NCBI RefSeq assembly: GCF_035818475.1
Contig: NZ_JAYMGV010000001.1
Location: 2,108,001-2,172,000 of the forward strand
Direction of reading: 5' to 3'
Origin: Cognatitamlana sp035818475
GTDB lineage: Bacteria > Bacteroidota > Bacteroidia > Flavobacteriales > Flavobacteriaceae
DNA: 64,000 nucleotides
The notes under the pieces were generated by a model. It was not told the origin of the DNA and ran no database searches. It saw nothing but the letters and a program-made list of their open reading frames with translations. Position 1 is the first letter of the stretch, and each line of letters begins with the position of its first letter. Below, in pieces: positions 9,776-19,134 of the stretch. The position numbers were made by a program, and so were the translations under genes.

Positions 9776-10486
9776 TTAGATAGAAGAATTTAATATTTTC
9801 TGTTTCACTTCATCAAGATAAGACCTGCCAATAACATATCTAAGCCCTTCAATCTCTACGCTGTTGCCTTCTACAGCATCAATTTTATCTATGGCAACAG
9901 TATAAGATCTGTGTATTCTTATAAAATCTTTTTGAGGTAATAAGTTAGTGAAGTCAGATAGGGTACTATGTATTATGTGTTTGCCAGTGGTTGTGCTGAT
10001 CTTTAAATAATCTTTTAAAGATTCAATAATTAATATTTCATCTAAAAAAACCTTCTTCATTTTCTTTTTGTCAATTTTAACAAATAAGTAAGGACGGTCT
10101 TTTGTGTTGTCATGAAAACTTTTATTGGCGTCAAGCCTTTTGTTAACTTTATTTAAAGCTTTCATAAACCTGGGGAACTCAATAGGCTTAACTAAATAAT
10201 CCAGTACATCCAGTTCATAGGTTTCTATGGCAAAGTCATCATAAGCACTGGTAATAATAAACAAGGGAGGTTCTTCTATACTTTTTATAAAATTAATACC
10301 ATCCAAAACAGGCATATGTATATCCAAAAAAATAACATCAACAGTATTGTTTTTTAAAAAAATTAAACCATCAATAGCGTTGTTAAATGAATTTATTACT
10401 TCAAAATCTTCAATTTGCTCTAAATAATTCTTAATAATGTTAATAGCTAAAGGTTCATCATCAATAATCAAACACTTTATTTTCAT
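9776..10486 (-). CDS. LytR/AlgR-type response regulator with LytTR DNA-binding domain
   Basis: 236 residues. Receiver domain at about 3-120: acidic pair Asp9-Asp10, phosphoacceptor Asp55 in IFLDIHMP, and the conserved Lys in YLVKPIEF. LytTR domain at about 135-233, with FIRIHRSY and a closing IGRSYLDEVKQKI. The start codon overlaps the stop of the upstream sensor kinase gene by four bases (10483-10486), so the two are translationally coupled and almost certainly form one two-component system. It ends 11 bases from the nagB stop, convergent, with no obvious terminator between them. Targets are unknown; the divergent GH92 operon at 11670 is a candidate. Confidence 0.92.
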   Translation of the reverse strand: MKIKCLIIDDEPLAINIIKNYLEQIEDFEVINSFNNAIDGLIFLKNNTVDVIFLDIHMPVLDGINFIKSIEEPPLFIITSAYDDFAIETYELDVLDYLVKPIEFPRFMKALNKVNKRLDANKSFHDNTKDRPYLFVKIDKKKMKKVFLDEILIIESLKDYLKISTTTGKHIIHSTLSDFTNLLPQKDFIRIHRSYTVAIDKIDAVEGNSVEIEGLRYVIGRSYLDEVKQKILNSSI

Positions 10487-11541
10487 GTTACTTTTATTTT
10501 AAGTTTTACAACAAACAGGTTGTTGCCGTTCTCAATGGTTAATAAATAATCACTTTTTTTATACCCCAAAGCAAGTCTCTTTTTTACATTTTCTAATCCA
10601 ATACCACTGGAATGGCTAAAACGTTCTTTATGTTTGGTTGGCAAGGGCATAGGGTTAGAGATGGTAAAATAAAGAAAATCTTCTTTAATTGTAAAATCAA
10701 TATCAATTTTAACTTCTCCTATGTTTTTATTTACACCGTGTTTAAAGGCGTTTTCTACAAATGATAATAGTAAAATAGGAGCGATTTGTTTATCCTGAAT
10801 ATCACCCGAAATAGACATGTTTATTTCTAACTGTTCATCATGGCGCACACGTTCCAGATCAAGGTAATTTTGAATACATAGAATTTCGTTTTCTAAAGTT
10901 TGCTTCTTATTCTTAGTTTCATAAAGCAGGTACCGCATTAACTCTGATAACTTTAGAATGATTTTTGATGTTTTTTTTGAATTCTCTACAGCTAAAGAAT
11001 ATATGTTGTTTAAGGTGTTAAAAAAAAAGTGAGGAGAAATTTGAGTCCTCAAAAATAATAATTCTGTCTCTAATTGCGCTTTTTCAAGATCAGTTACCCT
11101 TTTCTGTTCCTTTAAAAAATCTAATGTAACTTTAATAGCTGTTACAAAGGTGACTACATATAATTCACCTATCATCATATCTATGGTGTAATTAAGTGTT
11201 ATACTATCTACCGGAGCGGGCCCCTCTGGCCATACATTGTGACTTATCAAATAATAGGTGAGATTGAATTTTATAACAACCATAATAAATATGGCTGATA
11301 AAATTGAAACGACATAAGAAAAATACCGTCTTTTAAATACCAATTTGGGCATAAGAACATAAATGTTCAGGTAGCATAATATCATATGAATAGGGAAACC
11401 TAACAGACCTGTTTTAAAAGAATATACATAGTCCTCAAAATAACTTCCCCATCTAAAAAAGTTAAAAAGAAAATATACAGACCAAAAAATCACATGATGT
11501 AAAAGCGATACTTTATAAAGTCGTCCGGAATTAAAATTCAT
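10483..11541 (-). CDS. LytS/YehU-type sensor histidine kinase
   Basis: 352 residues with four membrane helices in the first half (about 13-30, 45-66, 77-97 and 120-140), a short coiled-coil linker, then a His_kinase module. The phosphoacceptor is His171 in QISPHFFFNTLN, the family form of the usual QINPHFLFNTLN. The ATP-binding N-box appears as SFVENAFKHG and the G-box as SSGIGLENVKKRL. There is no large extracytoplasmic sensor domain, so the signal is probably sensed within or next to the membrane. Partner of the LytTR regulator encoded by the overlapping downstream gene. Diverges from the GH92/symporter operon across a 128-base spacer carrying a perfect dyad. Confidence 0.92.
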   Translation of the reverse strand: MNFNSGRLYKVSLLHHVIFWSVYFLFNFFRWGSYFEDYVYSFKTGLLGFPIHMILCYLNIYVLMPKLVFKRRYFSYVVSILSAIFIMVVIKFNLTYYLISHNVWPEGPAPVDSITLNYTIDMMIGELYVVTFVTAIKVTLDFLKEQKRVTDLEKAQLETELLFLRTQISPHFFFNTLNNIYSLAVENSKKTSKIILKLSELMRYLLYETKNKKQTLENEILCIQNYLDLERVRHDEQLEINMSISGDIQDKQIAPILLLSFVENAFKHGVNKNIGEVKIDIDFTIKEDFLYFTISNPMPLPTKHKERFSHSSGIGLENVKKRLALGYKKSDYLLTIENGNNLFVVKLKIKVT

Positions 11542-11613
11542 GCTTTAAAGGATAATTTGTATTTATTTTTTTTGATGTTCGGCTTAGTTAATAGGTTATC
11601 CGTCTAAATTACT

Positions 11614-11637
11614 TTCATAAATGCCCAAATTTATGAA
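11614..11637. promoter_or_regulatory. Perfect 9-6-9 inverted repeat in a divergent promoter region
   Basis: TTCATAAAT (11614-11622) and ATTTATGAA (11629-11637) are exact reverse complements around a 6-base spacer. The dyad sits between the sensor kinase gene (minus) and the GH92 gene (plus). On the minus strand bases 11633-11626 read TAAATTTG, a match to the -7 consensus, so a bound protein would cover that promoter. An operator is likely; the regulator is unknown. Confidence 0.45.
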
Positions 11638-11669
11638 TTTTTACCTACTAAATAGTACACAACGTTTTC

Positions 11670-13928
11670 ATGAAGAACATTACTTTATTTTTTTTGTCAT
11701 TGATATTGCTTGCTGGGTGTAATAAAAAATCAGACAAAACAGAACATCGTAAAACACTTTTAACCGACCATGTAAATCCTTTTATTGGTACTGGAGGTCA
11801 TGGACATACCTACCCTGGAGCTGTGGTTCCTTTTGGGATGTTGCAAGTAACACCGGTAAATGGTGTTAGTTCTTGGGATTGGTGCTCAGGGTATCATTAT
11901 TCTGATTCAATAGCGGTTGGGTTCAGTCATTTAGCTTTAAGCGGTACGGGTATTGGTGATTTGGCAGATGTATTATTTATGCCTGTTAACAAAGAAGTTG
12001 ATTTATCTTTAATGCCAACATCACGCGATTCACTTTCTTATAAATCATTATACAATCATAAAAATGAAAAAGCCAGCCCTGGGTATTACCAGGTCTATTT
12101 AGAAGATCATGAGGTAAATGTTGAATTAACAACATCTCAGCGTACAGCATATCATAGATATACATTCAAAGAAAATAATGATCAAACTGTTGTTGTTGAT
12201 CTTGGTTTTGCCATTAATTGGGATAAAGCTTTACAAACTCAAATTACGGTAGAAGATGCTTATACTATAAGTGGTTACCGTTTTAGTACAGGGTGGGCAA
12301 AAAATCAAAAAGTGTTTTTTGTTGCGAAGTTTTCAAAACCAATAGTTCAGCATCATTTGTTTTCAGATAAAAAAGCAGTTGAAGGGACTGTAGGTCAAGG
12401 CACAAAAACAGCAGCACAATTATTTTTCAGCCCGGAGAATAATAATGAATTATTTGTAAAAGTAGCATTATCCTCAGTAAGTATAGACAATGCAAAAGAT
12501 AATTTAGATACCGGTAATGATTTTAATTTTGAAGCTGTAAAAAGTAAAGCTGAAAATATTTGGAATGAGGCTTTAACTAAGATTACGGTAGAAACACCTA
12601 TTGATTCACTTAAAACAATTTTTTATACAGCATTATACCACGCACAATTAGCGCCTAGTACGTTTAGTGATAAAAATGGGCAATTTAGAAAAGAGAATGA
12701 TAGCATAGCTATAGCTGAAAATTATACTGCATATACCACGTTATCTCTGTGGGATACTTTTAGAGCAGAACAGCCTTTATTGACCTTAATAGCGCCAGAT
12801 AGAGCTTCAGATATTATTAATAGCATGCTGGCTTATTACGAAACAAAAAAAATATTACCGGTTTGGACACTTTATGGAAACGAAACAAATACCATGACAG
12901 GGTATCACTCTATTCCTGTAATTGTTGAAGCTTATTTAAAAGGAATAAGAAATTTTGATGCAGAACAAGCGTATAAGGCTATGAAAACCACAGTGATGCA
13001 AGATGAACGTGGTTTAAAATATTATAAGGAATACGGTTATATTCCATATAACTTATTAGATGAATCAGTAAGCATTACTTTAGAATATGCTTATAACGAC
13101 TGGTGTGTAGCCCAAATGGCAAAAGCATTAGATAAGCAGGAAGATTATAAATTTTTCTTAGAACGTTCTAAGGCGTATCAGTATTTATTTGATAAGGAAA
13201 CAGGATTTATGCGTGGTAAATCAGAAGATGGCGTATCCTGGAACGAACCATTTGATCCGAAGTATTCAAACCACAGAGAGCATACCGATTATACCGAAGG
13301 TAATGCATGGCAGCACAGTTGGTTTGTGCCACATGCAGTTAGCCATTTTATTTCGCTTCATGGCGGTGCAGATACATTTACCAGTAGATTAGAACAGCTA
13401 TTTACAGAGAGTTCCGAAATTACAGGAGATAATATTTCAGCAGATATAACAGGATTAATCGGGCAATATGCTCATGGTAATGAGCCAAGCCATCATATTG
13501 CTTATTTATTTAATCATGCTAATCAACCGTGGCGTACACAATATTGGGTAAGGGAGATAATGAATACACAGTACAATACAACGCCAAACGGATTAAGTGG
13601 TAATGAAGATTGTGGGCAAATGTCAGCTTGGTATGTACTAAGTTCGGTAGGCTTATATCCATTAAACCCTTCATCAACAGCTTATGAAATTGGAAGCCCG
13701 CTCTTTGAAAAAGCAACTCTTAACTTACCAGAGGGAAAAGCCTTTGTTATTGAAGCAGAAAATGTTTCAGATAAAAACATATACATACAATCAGCCACTC
13801 TAAATGGAGAGATGTTTAATAAAACCACAATAGCTCATAGTACGTTATTAAAAGGAGGAAAACTTCATTTAATCATGGGAGCAGCACCTAATAAGAATTG
13901 GGGTGTAAATAAAACAATAAAAGACTAA
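11670..13928 (+). CDS. GH92 alpha-mannosidase, lipoprotein (first copy)
   Basis: Calcium-dependent exo-acting alpha-mannosidase for mannose-capped glycans. 752 residues, lipobox LAGC (Cys17). Family motifs run the whole length: NPFIGTGGHGHTYPGA near the N-terminus, SLWDTFRAEQP, YGNETNTMTGYHS, TEGNAWQHSW with Glu543 in the place of the GH92 catalytic acid, AHGNEPSHH at 601-609 and GNEDCGQMSAWY at 644-655. It belongs to the same motif type (GNEPSHH/GNEDCGQ) as the GH92 at 20520 and differs from the one at 35467. The stop codon overlaps the start of the sodium symporter gene by one base, so uptake of the product is coupled to release. With GH130, glycosylasparaginase and GH20 nearby the substrate is probably high-mannose N-glycan; the linkage specificity cannot be read. 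Confidence 0.95.
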   Translation: MKNITLFFLSLILLAGCNKKSDKTEHRKTLLTDHVNPFIGTGGHGHTYPGAVVPFGMLQVTPVNGVSSWDWCSGYHYSDSIAVGFSHLALSGTGIGDLADVLFMPVNKEVDLSLMPTSRDSLSYKSLYNHKNEKASPGYYQVYLEDHEVNVELTTSQRTAYHRYTFKENNDQTVVVDLGFAINWDKALQTQITVEDAYTISGYRFSTGWAKNQKVFFVAKFSKPIVQHHLFSDKKAVEGTVGQGTKTAAQLFFSPENNNELFVKVALSSVSIDNAKDNLDTGNDFNFEAVKSKAENIWNEALTKITVETPIDSLKTIFYTALYHAQLAPSTFSDKNGQFRKENDSIAIAENYTAYTTLSLWDTFRAEQPLLTLIAPDRASDIINSMLAYYETKKILPVWTLYGNETNTMTGYHSIPVIVEAYLKGIRNFDAEQAYKAMKTTVMQDERGLKYYKEYGYIPYNLLDESVSITLEYAYNDWCVAQMAKALDKQEDYKFFLERSKAYQYLFDKETGFMRGKSEDGVSWNEPFDPKYSNHREHTDYTEGNAWQHSWFVPHAVSHFISLHGGADTFTSRLEQLFTESSEITGDNISADITGLIGQYAHGNEPSHHIAYLFNHANQPWRTQYWVREIMNTQYNTTPNGLSGNEDCGQMSAWYVLSSVGLYPLNPSSTAYEIGSPLFEKATLNLPEGKAFVIEAENVSDKNIYIQSATLNGEMFNKTTIAHSTLLKGGKLHLIMGAAPNKNWGVNKTIKD

Positions 13929-15805
13929 TGCATAGTGTTGACGTATCAATAATAGTAATTTATATAGTTTTAACATTAGGTGTTGGTATTTGGATTTCTA
14001 AGCGTGCTTCAAAAGGATTGGATTCATATTTCTTAGGAGGAAAATCCATTAAATGGTATTATTTAGGGTTAAGTAATGGTTCAGGTATGTTTGACGTATC
14101 CGGAACAACTTGGATGGTTGGTATACTGTTTCTTTATGGGGCTAAGAGTTTTATGTTTATGTGGCTGTGGCCCATATGGAACCAGATTTTTATTATGATC
14201 TTTTTGGCAGCCTGGATTAGACGGTCAAATATCATGACGGGTTCTGAATGGATTTTAACCCGTTTTGGAGATGATAAAGCAGGTAGAGCTTCGCATCTTA
14301 TAGTCGCTATTTTTGCTATTGTAGCATCTATTGGTTTTATAGCTTATTTTTTTGAAGGTGTAGGTAAATTCATGACCATTATACTACCATGGGATTTTTC
14401 CCTTATGTTCAATGATGCTGTTATATTAACGTCAGATCAAAGCTATGCACTGCTCATTATATTTTTAACTACCATCTATACCATCAAAGGCGGTATGTTT
14501 TCGGTAGTAGCAACTGAGGTATTACAATATGGTATTATGGTAATTGCGGGTATTTTAATTGCTGTTTATGCTTTTATAACCGTTACAGATATTGAGATCA
14601 GCAATATTATTTCTACAGAATGGAGCAATATCTTTTTTGCAAGCCAAATAGAAGATACGTGGTCAGGAAAGTATGAAGCTTTTAATAACCTAATAGACCA
14701 ACAAGGTTATAAAATGTTTGGAGCTTTTATAGGTATGTCCTTGTTTAAAGGTTTTTTTGCAAGCATAGCAGGTCCTACACCAAGTTATGATATGCAGCGT
14801 ATTTTATCTACACGATCTGTAAAAGAAGCAGCATACATGAGTGGGTTTACCAATCTTGTATTATTTATTCCACGTTATTTATTGATTGGAGGAATAGTGG
14901 TTTTAGCATTGGCTTACATAGCTCCGGAAATGATAGCATCTAACCAATTAAATTTAGACGATTTAGAGATCATTTTACCAAAAGTTATTAATTTTCATGT
15001 TCCGGTTGGTATTAAAGGTTTATTATTAGCGGGATTATTAGCAGCATTTATGAGTACGTTTTCAGCTTTTGTAAATTCAGGGCCGGCGTATATAGTAAAT
15101 GATATTTATAAAAAGTATTTTAAGCAAAATGCATCTAATAAACATTATATTAAAGCGAGTCATATAGCATCATTTGTAATAGTAGTTATAGGGGTTATTA
15201 TGGGATTTTTTGCAGAATCAATAAACTCCTTGACCCTTTGGATTTCCAGTGCGCTTTATGGAGGATATGTAGCAGCAAATTTTTTGAAATGGGTATGGTG
15301 GCGTTTTAATGGCTGGGGTTATTTTTGGGGCATGACCTCGGGTTTGATCATTGCAACTTTGCAGTTTTTATTAGATCAGAATAAGGCAAACTTTGAAATA
15401 GGAACCTGGCTATACGATTTAGCACAAATTCCTGCCATATATATATTTCCTTTAATTTTTGGTGTATCTTTATTGGGGTCTTTTTTAGGAACATTGCTTA
15501 CCCCGCCAACCAATATGGAAACTTTAAAGAGTTTTTATCGCAATGTACGCCCATGGGGTTTATGGAACCCGGTATTTAAAGCATTAAAAAATGATGATCA
15601 AAACGTTAGAAAGAATCAGGATTTTGCTTTAGATATGCTAAACTGTATGATTGGTATTATCTGGCAATCCAGTATGATTGTTTTGCCAATTTATTTTATG
15701 ATAAGAGATTACCCCAAAACAATATGGACATTAGTGGTGTTTATTGTGACATCTCTGATCCTCAAATATACATGGTTAGACAAGGTGAGAAAACTACCTA
15801 ATTAA
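13928..15805 (+). CDS. Sodium:solute symporter (SSS family)
   Basis: 625-residue inner-membrane protein with about 13-14 hydrophobic helices and the SSS pattern: an opening helix, SKRASKGLDSYFLGGKSIKW, and mid-protein LKGLLLAGLLAAFMSTFSAF-type helices. It is longer at the C-terminus than the classic 500-residue members, with an extra cytoplasmic segment followed by two helices. Its ATG (13928-13930) shares one base with the GH92 stop codon, so translation is coupled. Position between GH92 and GH130 suggests it imports mannose or a small manno-oligosaccharide such as Man-GlcNAc for intracellular phosphorolysis. Substrate is inferred from neighbours only. Confidence 0.88.
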   Translation: MHSVDVSIIVIYIVLTLGVGIWISKRASKGLDSYFLGGKSIKWYYLGLSNGSGMFDVSGTTWMVGILFLYGAKSFMFMWLWPIWNQIFIMIFLAAWIRRSNIMTGSEWILTRFGDDKAGRASHLIVAIFAIVASIGFIAYFFEGVGKFMTIILPWDFSLMFNDAVILTSDQSYALLIIFLTTIYTIKGGMFSVVATEVLQYGIMVIAGILIAVYAFITVTDIEISNIISTEWSNIFFASQIEDTWSGKYEAFNNLIDQQGYKMFGAFIGMSLFKGFFASIAGPTPSYDMQRILSTRSVKEAAYMSGFTNLVLFIPRYLLIGGIVVLALAYIAPEMIASNQLNLDDLEIILPKVINFHVPVGIKGLLLAGLLAAFMSTFSAFVNSGPAYIVNDIYKKYFKQNASNKHYIKASHIASFVIVVIGVIMGFFAESINSLTLWISSALYGGYVAANFLKWVWWRFNGWGYFWGMTSGLIIATLQFLLDQNKANFEIGTWLYDLAQIPAIYIFPLIFGVSLLGSFLGTLLTPPTNMETLKSFYRNVRPWGLWNPVFKALKNDDQNVRKNQDFALDMLNCMIGIIWQSSMIVLPIYFMIRDYPKTIWTLVVFIVTSLILKYTWLDKVRKLPN

Positions 15806-15856
15806 AGTGTGTATTAAAAAATAACGAATAATAAAAATTATAAAGAACTGAGTTTA

Positions 15857-16822
15857 GTGAGTACAATTCCTTGGCAAAAGCGACCTGAAAATAATAATGA
15901 TATTATTTGGAGATATTCTGAAAACCCTATCATAGATAGATATGCTATCCCTACATCAAATAGTGTGTTTAATAGTGCCGTTGTGCCTTTTGGAGATGGC
16001 TATGCAGGCGTTTTTAGATGTGATAATAAAGCCGTACAAATGAATATTTTTGCCGGTTTTAGCAAAAATGGTATCGACTGGGAAATTAACCATGAACCTA
16101 TTGTCATGCAAGCTGGTAATACGGATATGATAGAGTCTGATTATAAATACGACCCCAGAGTTGTGTTTATAGAAGACCGTTATTGGATCACCTGGTGCAA
16201 TGGATATCACGGGCCTACTATAGGTATAGGTTATACATTTGATTTTAAAACGTTTTTTCAGTGCGAAAATGCCTTCTTACCTTTCAATAGAAACGGGGTG
16301 CTGTTTCCACAAAAAATAAATGGGAAATATGCCATGTTAAGCAGGCCAAGTGATAATGGACATACTCCTTTTGGAGATATCTACATCAGTTATAGCCCTG
16401 ATATGAAATATTGGGGAGAACATCGCTGTGTTATGAAAGTAACACCATTTGAAGATAGTGCTTGGCAGTGCACAAAAATCGGCGCAGGTCCGGTGCCTAT
16501 CTTAACTGATGAGGGATGGTTGCTAATATATCATGGTGTGATAAACACTTGTAATGGGTTTAGGTATTCTATGGGGTCTGCTTTGTTAGATATAGATCAA
16601 CCCCATAAAGTAAAATACAGAACCCAGCCTTATTTATTAGCTCCGGCAGAACTATATGAGTTAACAGGTGATGTACCTAATGTGGTATTCCCCTGTGCAG
16701 CATTACACGATGTTAAGGAAGATAAACTAGCAATATATTATGGTGCTGCTGATACAGTAGTGGGCTTGGCATTTGGAAAGTTATCTGAGGTGGTGCAATT
16801 CACGAAGGAAAATACGATATAA
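15857..16822 (+). CDS. GH130 beta-mannoside phosphorylase, probably mannosyl-GlcNAc specific
   Basis: Five-bladed beta-propeller enzyme that phosphorolyses beta-mannosides, giving mannose-1-phosphate. 321 residues without a signal peptide, so cytoplasmic. GH130 features include SENPIIDRYAIP near the start, SVFNSAVVPFGDGYAGVFR, YDPRVVFIEDRYWITW with Asp99 where the family's proton-donating Asp is expected, FPQKINGKYAMLSRPSD, and GAGPVPILTDEGWLLIYHG. It begins with GTG at 15857; no in-frame ATG upstream gives a better start. In Bacteroides a GH130 beside GH92 genes (BT1033 type) acts on Man-beta-1,4-GlcNAc, the core of N-glycans, which fits this operon. Family call is firm, the exact acceptor is inferred. 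Confidence 0.9.
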   Translation: MSTIPWQKRPENNNDIIWRYSENPIIDRYAIPTSNSVFNSAVVPFGDGYAGVFRCDNKAVQMNIFAGFSKNGIDWEINHEPIVMQAGNTDMIESDYKYDPRVVFIEDRYWITWCNGYHGPTIGIGYTFDFKTFFQCENAFLPFNRNGVLFPQKINGKYAMLSRPSDNGHTPFGDIYISYSPDMKYWGEHRCVMKVTPFEDSAWQCTKIGAGPVPILTDEGWLLIYHGVINTCNGFRYSMGSALLDIDQPHKVKYRTQPYLLAPAELYELTGDVPNVVFPCAALHDVKEDKLAIYYGAADTVVGLAFGKLSEVVQFTKENTI

Positions 16823-16881
16823 AATAATTTCGCTTCGTTACATTCAGATATAATAGTAGTGATGATATAAAATTTTAAACA

Positions 16882-17955
16882 ATGAATAAGTGTTTTAATC
16901 CGGGTGTTGTACTAATGTTATTACTTTTCAGTATAACTTCTTGCTCACAATCCAAAAAAGAAATTATTCCACAAACCTATACGGCACATAAAATTTCTGA
17001 AACAATTACTATAGATGGAAAAGCAGATGAAGCAGTTTGGGCAAAGGCTAAATGGACCAATGATTTTATTGATATTGAAGGCGATAAAACACCCAAATAC
17101 CAAACTCGGGTAAAAATGCTTTGGGATGAAAATTACTATTACATTTTAGCAGATATTAAAGAACCACATGTATGGGGAGATATCACTGAGCGTGATGCCG
17201 TGATTTTTCATAATAATGATTTTGAGGTATTTATTGACCCGGATGGTGATACTCACAATTATTATGAATTGGAGATTAATGCTTTAAACACTGTTTGGGA
17301 TCTATTTGTAAATAAGCCTTATAGAGAAATTAATGTTGCTCTGAACGATTGGAATTATACAGGTTTAAAATCGGCTGTAAGTGTTGATGGTACGTTGAAT
17401 AACCCCGATGATATTGATAAAGGCTGGACTCTTGAAATAGCCATACCTTTTAAAGATTTAAGAACAGCTTATTATCAAGATAATGTGCCAAGAGACCAAT
17501 TTTGGCGTGTTAATTTTTCAAGAGTGAATTGGGAGCATGATATTACAGACAAGGTATATTCCAGAAAAAAAGGAGCAGATGGCAAATTTTTACATGAATA
17601 CAATTGGGTTTGGTCTCCAATAGGGGTGATCAATATGCATGAACCGGAAAAATGGGGTTATGTTTATTTTTCTTCAAAGGGAGTAGATCATACAGAAGAG
17701 TTTACCGTTTCAAATGACGAAAAAATTAAATGGCACATGTATACTCTGTACCGAGCACAAAGAGCCTATAAGGGCAAGCATAAACGTTTTGCACCCCAAA
17801 TTGCTGATTTAAATATTTCTGATTTGGTTATAGATAATCAAAATATAAAAGTAACCATGCAAAATCATGATATAGGTTACAACTTGTATGTAAAGAGCCC
17901 TTTTTCAAATAAAACTTTAATAGTAAGAGAAGATGGAAAATTCATTTCAAAATAA
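16882..17955 (+). CDS. CBM9-like carbohydrate-binding lipoprotein
   Basis: 357 residues, lipobox ITSC (Cys21), then a CBM9-like beta-sandwich (about 35-265). Features include ITIDGKADEAVWAKA, a run of Trp/Tyr residues, and DFEVFIDPDGDTHNYYELEINA, the hallmark of the carbohydrate-binding family 9-like group. After it comes a basic, Tyr/Arg-rich tail (about 275-357) with no recognised domain. No catalytic residues are evident. It lies 59 bases after GH130 and 7 bases before the GHL10-like gene, so it is part of the N-glycan operon. A role as surface glycan-binding protein in an operon that lacks SusD is plausible, but unproven. Confidence 0.82.
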   Translation: MNKCFNPGVVLMLLLFSITSCSQSKKEIIPQTYTAHKISETITIDGKADEAVWAKAKWTNDFIDIEGDKTPKYQTRVKMLWDENYYYILADIKEPHVWGDITERDAVIFHNNDFEVFIDPDGDTHNYYELEINALNTVWDLFVNKPYREINVALNDWNYTGLKSAVSVDGTLNNPDDIDKGWTLEIAIPFKDLRTAYYQDNVPRDQFWRVNFSRVNWEHDITDKVYSRKKGADGKFLHEYNWVWSPIGVINMHEPEKWGYVYFSSKGVDHTEEFTVSNDEKIKWHMYTLYRAQRAYKGKHKRFAPQIADLNISDLVIDNQNIKVTMQNHDIGYNLYVKSPFSNKTLIVREDGKFISK

Positions 17956-17962
17956 TATAACT

Positions 17963-19072
17963 ATGAAAACAAGTCGTTTATTCATTTTAGTCTGCCTTTT
18001 TAGTGTTTTAATGGCATGCAACCAAAATAAAGAAGTACAAGATAGTGCTGAAGTTACCCAGGAAGCACCAGCAAAGGAGACGTTTAAATTTAGTACCTGG
18101 ATTACTTCCAATAAGGAAAAATCTAATGACACATACGCAAAGGAATTTGCAAAATATAAAGAGGGAGGTATCGATGAGATTTTAATTAATACAGGTACAG
18201 ACCCCAAAGAATTGGAGCGATTAATACCTGTAGCCAAAGAAGCGGGTTTAAAAGTACACGCATGGATAATGGCGGTGAACCGTCCGGGAGACACTGTGGC
18301 TTTAAAACACCCGGAATGGTACCAGGTAAGCCGGGACGGTAAATCCTGCTTTGATACACGTCCTTATGTAAATTATTATCAGTGGTTGTGTCCTACAAGA
18401 GAAGAGTCGCGTAACCATATTTTAGGCCTTGTGGAAGGTTTGTCAAAAGTAGAAGGAATAGCGAGCGTACATTTGGATTATATTCGTTTTCCGGATATTT
18501 TTTTACCAGTAGGATTATTACCAACATATAATTTAAAACAAGACACAGAAATGGCAGAATATGATTTCTGTTACTGTGATGAATGTGTAAATGCTTTTGA
18601 AAAGCTACATCATAAAAACCCAAGGGAAAGTGAAAATACATCCATTGATATGGAATGGAAAAATTTCCGGTTAAATGCTATTAAAGCGTTAGTTGATGAT
18701 GCATACCAAATAGTACATAAACATAATAAAAACTTAACAGCGGCTGTTTTTCCTTACCCTGAAATGGCAGACCATATGGTGCGCCAACGTTGGGATAAAT
18801 GGGATATAGATGAGGTGTATCCTATGATTTATCACGGCTTTTATAATGAAGAAATAGATTGGGTAGGCTATGCTACCAAACAGGGGGTTACTGATTTAGA
18901 GGCAAAAAGCACGCTTATTAATACAGGGCTTTATTTACCTGACTTTAAAACCGAGGAAGATCTGAAAGAAGCCATTTTATTTGCTAAAAATAGTGGGGCT
19001 AAGGGGGTTGCATTTTATGAAGGTCCAAATTTAACAGAAGCACATTATAAAGCAATTAAAGCCACCAAATAA
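17963..19072 (+). CDS. GHL10-like TIM-barrel lipoprotein, putative glycoside hydrolase
   Basis: 369 residues, lipobox LMAC (Cys19). The fold signature is that of hypothetical glycosyl hydrolases related to GH10/DUF187: HAWIMAVNRPGD, VASxHLDYIRFPD (Asp172 at a strand end) and VYPMIYHG, plus a compact cysteine cluster C203-Y-C-D-E-C208 that may bind a metal. The frame is open from an ATG at 17933 inside the preceding gene, but ATG 17963 starts the signal peptide and lies 7 bases after that gene's stop, so I use it. No characterised enzyme is recognised. In the N-glycan operon it is a candidate for a missing activity such as an endo- or debranching hydrolase. Confidence 0.8.
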   Translation: MKTSRLFILVCLFSVLMACNQNKEVQDSAEVTQEAPAKETFKFSTWITSNKEKSNDTYAKEFAKYKEGGIDEILINTGTDPKELERLIPVAKEAGLKVHAWIMAVNRPGDTVALKHPEWYQVSRDGKSCFDTRPYVNYYQWLCPTREESRNHILGLVEGLSKVEGIASVHLDYIRFPDIFLPVGLLPTYNLKQDTEMAEYDFCYCDECVNAFEKLHHKNPRESENTSIDMEWKNFRLNAIKALVDDAYQIVHKHNKNLTAAVFPYPEMADHMVRQRWDKWDIDEVYPMIYHGFYNEEIDWVGYATKQGVTDLEAKSTLINTGLYLPDFKTEEDLKEAILFAKNSGAKGVAFYEGPNLTEAHYKAIKATK

Positions 19073-19101
19073 AGTTTGAAATAGTAATATTTGAATCACC
19101 G

Positions 19102-19109
19102 TAAATTTG
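19102..19109 (+). promoter_or_regulatory. Candidate -7 element before the MFS permease
   Basis: TAAATTTG matches TAnnTTTG and lies 25 bases before the permease start codon. TTTG copies occur upstream at 19075 and 19090 but not at the ideal 19-base spacing. It could allow the second half of the N-glycan operon to be transcribed separately. Confidence 0.35.
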
Positions 19110-19134
19110 AAAATAAAACAATAAGCATAAGCCT

